Source: Streptomyces sp. A1277 (GTDB lineage: Bacteria; Actinomycetota; Actinomycetes; Streptomycetales; Streptomycetaceae). Taken from it: 64,000 bases of DNA. The stretch's first letter is position 1. Each line of letters begins with the position of its first letter. Of this stretch, positions 60,417 through 64,000 are shown piece by piece. The stretch covers positions 26,836-90,835 of the forward strand of contig NZ_SSBI01000032.1 of assembly GCF_004795015.1 (NCBI RefSeq), read 5' to 3'. A model generated the notes under the pieces. It ran no database searches, was not told the DNA's origin, and saw only the letters and a program-made list of their open reading frames with translations. The position numbers and the translations under genes are program-made.

Positions 60417-61646
60417 AGCCCCGGGGGTCACCGCCTTGCGGCGGTCGCGTTCGTGGGCGGCACGCAGCACGTCCGCGATGGCCTTGCCCACCGCGGCAGC
60501 GACGGGCGGCGGAAAGGCGTTTCCGACCTGCCGATACTGCGCGGTCTTCCCGCCGGAGAACTTCCAGTTGCCCGGAAACCCCTGAATGATCGCGGCCTGC
60601 TCGACCGTGAGCATGGGCCCTGTCGGCCTGAAGAGGTCCCGGTCCTGGGTCTTCTTCCTCACGCTCTCTTCGTGGGAGTTGGCAACACCGACGCCTGAAA
60701 CACCCAGAAGGTCCCAGGCAGCCTTCGCGCGGCTCGGACCGAGATCAGCACCGCCGTGCTTCTTAGAGCCGCCGACCAGGGTAGGAGCGACGCCGAAGTC
60801 TTTCCTGTTCTCAGCCTTCCGCGCCTTTTCTTTCCACCTGCCGAGGCGCTCTTCCGCCAGACGTGCGATGTCTCCGCCCATTTTCAGGTACGGGTCATAC
60901 CTGAGTTCCATGGACTTCTCAAGCGCTCGGAAAACACTCCTGGGGCTCCCCGTAGCGGTCGGCCAAACGAACTTCAGGTCTCCCAGGACGTCCTTACGGA
61001 TGGCCACCAGAACAGCCCGGGGACGCAGCTGAGGCACGCCGAAGTCGCTGGCCTCCAGCACTTCCCACTCGCAGACCCGGTAACCGAGCCCGTCAAAATC
61101 CTCAACGATGCCGGTGACAGGGTGCTTGGCCCACCCGCCTTGGAGACGCGCCTCAATATAAGTGCGGTATTCTTCGAATTTGACATCTTTAATACCGCGA
61201 ACGTTTTCAATCATCACCGCTTCAGGGCGGAGCTCGTCAGCAAGTTCAAGGATCCGAGGGAAGAGGTCACGCTCATCATCCTTCCCGAGCTGCTTTCCAG
61301 CGTGAGAGAAAGGCGGGCACGGGACTCCGCCAGCGAGAAGATGGAGGTCACCCTTGGCGAGCGGCTTCCCCAGGTACTTCCGAGCCTTCTTTACATCTGA
61401 TTCGCGCTCTCGCCCGGAAGCGATGGGGATGAAATTATTGACATCACCAGAAATGACGTCACAGTAATCTCTCTCCCAGCTCCACTCTTCCAGACTCCCG
61501 ATGTTGCCCCGAAGAGTCTCTGCGGCATGGGGATCAATCTCCACAAGCGCCAGGTGCTTGAACCCGGCTTCATGGAGGCCAATGGCCTGCCCCCCAGCCC
61601 CCGCGCAGATCTCGATCGAGGTCAGCACGTCGTCACTGGGACCCAT
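60351..61646 (-). CDS. dcm: DNA (cytosine-5) methyltransferase
   Basis: 431 residues from ATG 61644-61646, with a perfect AGGAGG site. Motif I EICAGAGGQAIGLHEAGF, motif IV with catalytic Cys LLAGGVPCPPFSHAGKQLG, motif VI MIENVRGI, motif VIII QLRPRAVLVAI, target-recognition region (about 230-350), motifs IX/X RQVGNAFPPPVAAAVGKAI. All are intact, so it is probably active. It methylates an unknown site. Base composition is clearly less G+C-rich than neighbours, suggesting transfer. The restriction or effector partner in this locus is degraded. Confidence 0.93.
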   Translation of the reverse strand: MGPSDDVLTSIEICAGAGGQAIGLHEAGFKHLALVEIDPHAAETLRGNIGSLEEWSWERDYCDVISGDVNNFIPIASGRERESDVKKARKYLGKPLAKGDLHLLAGGVPCPPFSHAGKQLGKDDERDLFPRILELADELRPEAVMIENVRGIKDVKFEEYRTYIEARLQGGWAKHPVTGIVEDFDGLGYRVCEWEVLEASDFGVPQLRPRAVLVAIRKDVLGDLKFVWPTATGSPRSVFRALEKSMELRYDPYLKMGGDIARLAEERLGRWKEKARKAENRKDFGVAPTLVGGSKKHGGADLGPSRAKAAWDLLGVSGVGVANSHEESVRKKTQDRDLFRPTGPMLTVEQAAIIQGFPGNWKFSGGKTAQYRQVGNAFPPPVAAAVGKAIADVLRAAHERDRRKAVTPGALPGQVTSAFADNADDLQGAHV

Positions 61647-62059
61647 CGGATCCTCCTGGTGCGCCTGGAGGCCCATCGGCTCCGGTCTCCTCTTCGTACG
61701 TTTGGATTGACAGCAAAAGTGGCGCGTCGACACGGACCCGCGCGGGCAAAGCATCCCGGCCTCTCGACCGACTACTTCGGGTCAAACTTGAATGCGCGAC
61801 ACGCCCAGAGCCTACCGGGCCCCGGGCGCCAGTCGCCCTACTCACCCCGCTGCGACACGGCAGAGCCCGGCCATCACTTCGGAAACTCAGGACGGGCACG
61901 AGTGCCAGCATATTCGAACAAGTGGGCGAATGTTGACTGAATCGGGGTTCCTGCCAGGCTGAATGGATCACCGCACACGGGATCGCGGCCAGCCAGCGCG
62001 CGCGGAACGCCGGGCGTCGGGGCCGCCGCGATCGTCCGTTGTACGGCCTTGGCCCTCGC
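61647..62059. other. Intergenic region upstream of the methyltransferase
   Basis: 413 bp of relatively A+T-rich DNA near 61880-61960, probably containing the methyltransferase promoter. No gene, controller protein or clear hairpin is supported. Confidence 0.4.
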
Positions 62060-62387
62060 TCAGGCAAAAGCCAGCGGGGCCGACTGGCAAGTCCAGACCG
62101 GGCTCTGAGGCAGCAGCCAGTCCGGCAGCAACCGCCACGCCTCCGTCGCCAGCCCCGGCCTGAGGGCATGGGCCGGAACCTCCAGGCGGGCGGACTCCCA
62201 GCGGCCACGCCTCGTCTGGTCGGCGGGAACGGCCGAGTGGAGCCAGCCTCGGTCAACCGTCGCGACGTTCACCGCAATCCCGTCACCTCCGACGAGAACG
62301 GCGGCGAGGCACCATTCCCCATCCCTAGCCATCACCTCGTACTCGTGGCGCGTCAGGTGAATCACCAGACGGGTCGGGTCAGTGGTC
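62060..62387 (-). pseudogene. PD-(D/E)XK-like (DUF3883-type) nuclease C-terminal fragment
   Basis: Joining the two sides of the IS element restores NFEVKSTTDPTRLVIHLTRHEYEVMARDGEWCL..AAVLVGGDGIAVNVATVDRGWLHSAV. FEVKST carries the E-x-K pair of the PD-(D/E)XK fold, and the following pattern fits DUF3883 domains common in defence genes. About 107 residues remain. Reading back from the repeat, a TGA occurs just before Asn-Phe-Glu, so the gene was cut short before the IS arrived. Family assignment is tentative. Confidence 0.6.
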
Positions 62388-63879
62388 GACTTAACCTCAA
62401 TACCGGTAACTTAGCGCTTTGGTGTGCGTTTGACTCGTTTTGGTTTGGTGGCGCCAACGAGATTGATGGTCACGGTGGTTGGGCGGTCTGCAGTCCGGTG
62501 GGCGGCGCGTTTGAGGGGCCAGCCGGCGACTTTGCGTTTGATGACGCGAGGATTGGCCCGGCGGCGTCGTGGTGGCAGGAGACGTTCGAGGAGTTCAGCG
62601 TGGGTGGCTTTGACCGCGCGATTGAGTCTGCCGGGGGGAAAATGCCGCCTGGTCGGTGACCTGGCGGCGCACGACGCGCAGTGAGCGGGTGAAGGAGATC
62701 CTGTCGGGGTCCTGGTCGGCTTGTTGTGCGGCTTGGTGCATCAGGTGTCGGATGGCGTGGTGGACGAGCAGGAAGCCGTAGAGTTCCTGCTCGGCTCCGT
62801 CAGGGCGTTGCGAACGCAGTACCAGGTGCGGCCCGCCGAGATGGGTCTTGATTTCGTCGAGGGTGGACTCGAACTCCCATCGCTGGGCGTAGAGGGCGGC
62901 CAGTTCCGCGGCTGGGGCCTCGTCCGGGTCGAGGATTGTGGTGATGAGCCGGTAGGCGCCCTCGTGCCCGGCGATGGAGTACTCCACCGCGCGGACCGGC
63001 ACCCCGCGGCGGGTGTGGTGGATGTCGCTGCGGTCGAAGATCTCGGTGAGGTAGGAGCCGTCCGACAACTGCTCGACCACCGGCAGCACGAGGTCCTTGC
63101 GGACTCGCCACAGCAGGTCCGCCCCAGTGGCCGCGGCGTTGCGCCACAGGTCCACGCCGTAGAAACCGCGGTCGGCCAGCAGTAGCATCCCCGGCCGCAG
63201 CGACACCAGTACCGCCCGGGCCAGAGTCTGCTCTCCGGCGCGCAGAGCTCCGACCGCAGCCTCGAAGATGGCGTGGGTGCCGCATTCGACCAGGCCGACC
63301 ATGCGCAACTGCGGGTAGCCGACGTTCTGTTCACCCCGACCGGAACGCGGCGGACGGCCGAACGCCTCCACGTTCGCCTTCGTGTCGGGCAGGTCGAACG
63401 TGGTGCCGTCGATCGCGGTCAGCCGCCAGCCGCGGTAGAAGGCGCCCTGAGTGCCCGCCGTGGCAACCGGACGGCACACCCGCACAAACAGCTGCCGCAG
63501 CGGTGCCACCCCCAACCGGGACCTGGCCTTCCAGATCGCCGCCGTACTCGGCACCACCCACGACGCACGCCAACACCGCGCACCCTGCAAACCCGCGGTC
63601 AGCAGCCGGGCGACCTCCTCATAGCCCTGCCCCGAGAACAGGCACATCGCCAACACGAAGTAGACCACCAGCCGGGCCGGCAACAACCGGTTCCGCTGCT
63701 GGACCCGGCCCGTCTCCTCCAACACCTCGTCCACAAGCGACCGAGGAAACGCCTGCGTCAGCACGCCGACCGCGACCCGGTCCGACAGACGCTCCCCAGA
63801 TGACTTCAACTGACCCGCTCTTGCCACGCCAACAACAACGACCGGATTGCACCTAAGTTACCGGTATTGGACTTAACCT
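62388..63879. mobile_element. IS4-family insertion sequence with target duplication
   Basis: The element runs 62398-63869 (1,472 bp) with perfect 17-bp terminal inverted repeats CAATACCGGTAACTTAG (62398-62414) and CTAAGTTACCGGTATTG (63853-63869). The 10-bp target GACTTAACCT is repeated exactly at 62388-62397 and 63870-63879. Intact transposase, perfect ends and perfect duplication indicate a recent arrival. Confidence 0.95.
62595..63827 (-). CDS. IS4-family transposase
   Basis: 410 residues from GTG 63825-63827. DDE triad: first Asp in LTAIDGTTFDLPD, second in LLADRGFYGVDLW, and Glu in the YREK signature Y-AQ-R-WEF-E-STLDEI-K. An N-terminal helix-turn-helix-like part (DRVAVGVLTQAFPRSLVDEVLEETGR) should bind the ends. 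No frameshift is seen, so the element may be active. Confidence 0.95.
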   Translation of the reverse strand: MARAGQLKSSGERLSDRVAVGVLTQAFPRSLVDEVLEETGRVQQRNRLLPARLVVYFVLAMCLFSGQGYEEVARLLTAGLQGARCWRASWVVPSTAAIWKARSRLGVAPLRQLFVRVCRPVATAGTQGAFYRGWRLTAIDGTTFDLPDTKANVEAFGRPPRSGRGEQNVGYPQLRMVGLVECGTHAIFEAAVGALRAGEQTLARAVLVSLRPGMLLLADRGFYGVDLWRNAAATGADLLWRVRKDLVLPVVEQLSDGSYLTEIFDRSDIHHTRRGVPVRAVEYSIAGHEGAYRLITTILDPDEAPAAELAALYAQRWEFESTLDEIKTHLGGPHLVLRSQRPDGAEQELYGFLLVHHAIRHLMHQAAQQADQDPDRISFTRSLRVVRRQVTDQAAFSPRQTQSRGQSHPR

Positions 63880-63892
63880 CGAAGTTTCATGA

Positions 63893-63925
63893 CGGTCCGC
63901 CGACGGAGTCGGTGGACCGTTTTCC
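63893..63925 (+). terminator. Hairpin right of the IS element
   Basis: GGTCCGCCGAC-GGA-GTCGGTGGACC (one mismatch) is followed by GTTTTCC. It looks like a rho-independent terminator on the plus strand, or the end of another mobile element. It lies where the DUF3883-type fragment breaks off. The remaining bases to 64000 show no gene. Confidence 0.6.
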
Positions 63926-64000
63926 TGCCGTGGGCTGAGAGTGGGCAGGTTGAGGGCCCGAGTGTCGTCTCGGGGAGGCGCCGGGTTCCACTGCTCCGGG

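Noticed and set aside
60756..61400. Plus-strand open frame inside the methyltransferase gene
   Set aside because: It is antisense to all conserved methyltransferase motifs and has no ribosome site or domain.

Overview
The window is chromosomal DNA of a Streptomyces-type actinomycete. The base composition is very high in G+C, GTG starts are common, and many genes overlap by ATGA or GTGA. Typical Streptomyces loci are present: cebEFG-bglC, a leucine-leader leuA, a CdgA-like GGDEF-EAL protein, cslA-glxA with a GH6 gene, class E/F sortases and a chitin-active LPMO. Gene calls rest on protein motifs read directly. No database search was possible.

Layout. 1-4.3 kb (minus): cellobiose uptake, the start of bglC plus cebG, cebF and cebE, with two CebR-type operators; no cebR is visible. 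4.8-7.5 kb: a FadR-type GntR regulator divergent from leuA, which has a leucine leader peptide and an attenuator. 7.6-11.5 kb: a secreted GH18 chitinase preceded by a two-component system. 11.6-17.3 kb: small secreted and hypothetical proteins, a spermidine-synthase-like methyltransferase, an XRE/TPR-like regulator, a histidine phosphatase and a PAP2-type membrane protein. 17.2-21.8 kb: a coupled three-gene operon coding for an Fe-S PD-(D/E)XK nuclease, an unrecognised protein and an SF1-type helicase, followed by a small gene. I regard this as the best candidate for an under-described system. 21.9-28.5 kb: a primase/polymerase-like protein, tRNA-Lys, a secreted metalloprotease, a cyclic-di-GMP enzyme, a luciferase-like oxidoreductase and an Asp/Glu-racemase-family protein. 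28.9-33.0 kb: the ehuBCDA ectoine importer, an IclR regulator and a second tRNA-Lys. 33.2-44.7 kb: an MFS pump, the LPMO, an SPFH protein, a cell-wall hydrolase-like protein, a third tRNA-Lys, and the cslA-glxA-cslZ glycan locus. 45-56.8 kb: two sortases, an LAXTG surface protein, an HAD phosphatase, a ROK regulator divergent from a Gfo/Idh/MocA oxidoreductase, an FAH-family protein, a second-type YidC and a sodium/solute symporter pair.

56.9-64 kb is an accessory, decaying defence island. A SEC-C protein loses its end at a G-quadruplex-like tract. It is followed by a truncated, twice-frameshifted Z1-domain gene, then an intact Vsr endonuclease and an intact cytosine-5 methyltransferase. Last comes a nuclease-like fragment split by a 1,472-bp IS4-family element with perfect ends and a 10-bp target duplication.

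A recurring theme is in-frame tandem repeats at protein termini or linkers (leuA, the luciferase-like protein, the SPFH protein, cslA, the class F sortase, the LAXTG protein) together with intergenic tandem repeats. Regulation can be read at several promoters: CebR boxes, the leuA attenuator, a DasR-type site at the LPMO, a TetR-type palindrome inside the MFS promoter spacer, and a 12+3+12 palindrome between the ROK gene and its divergent partner.
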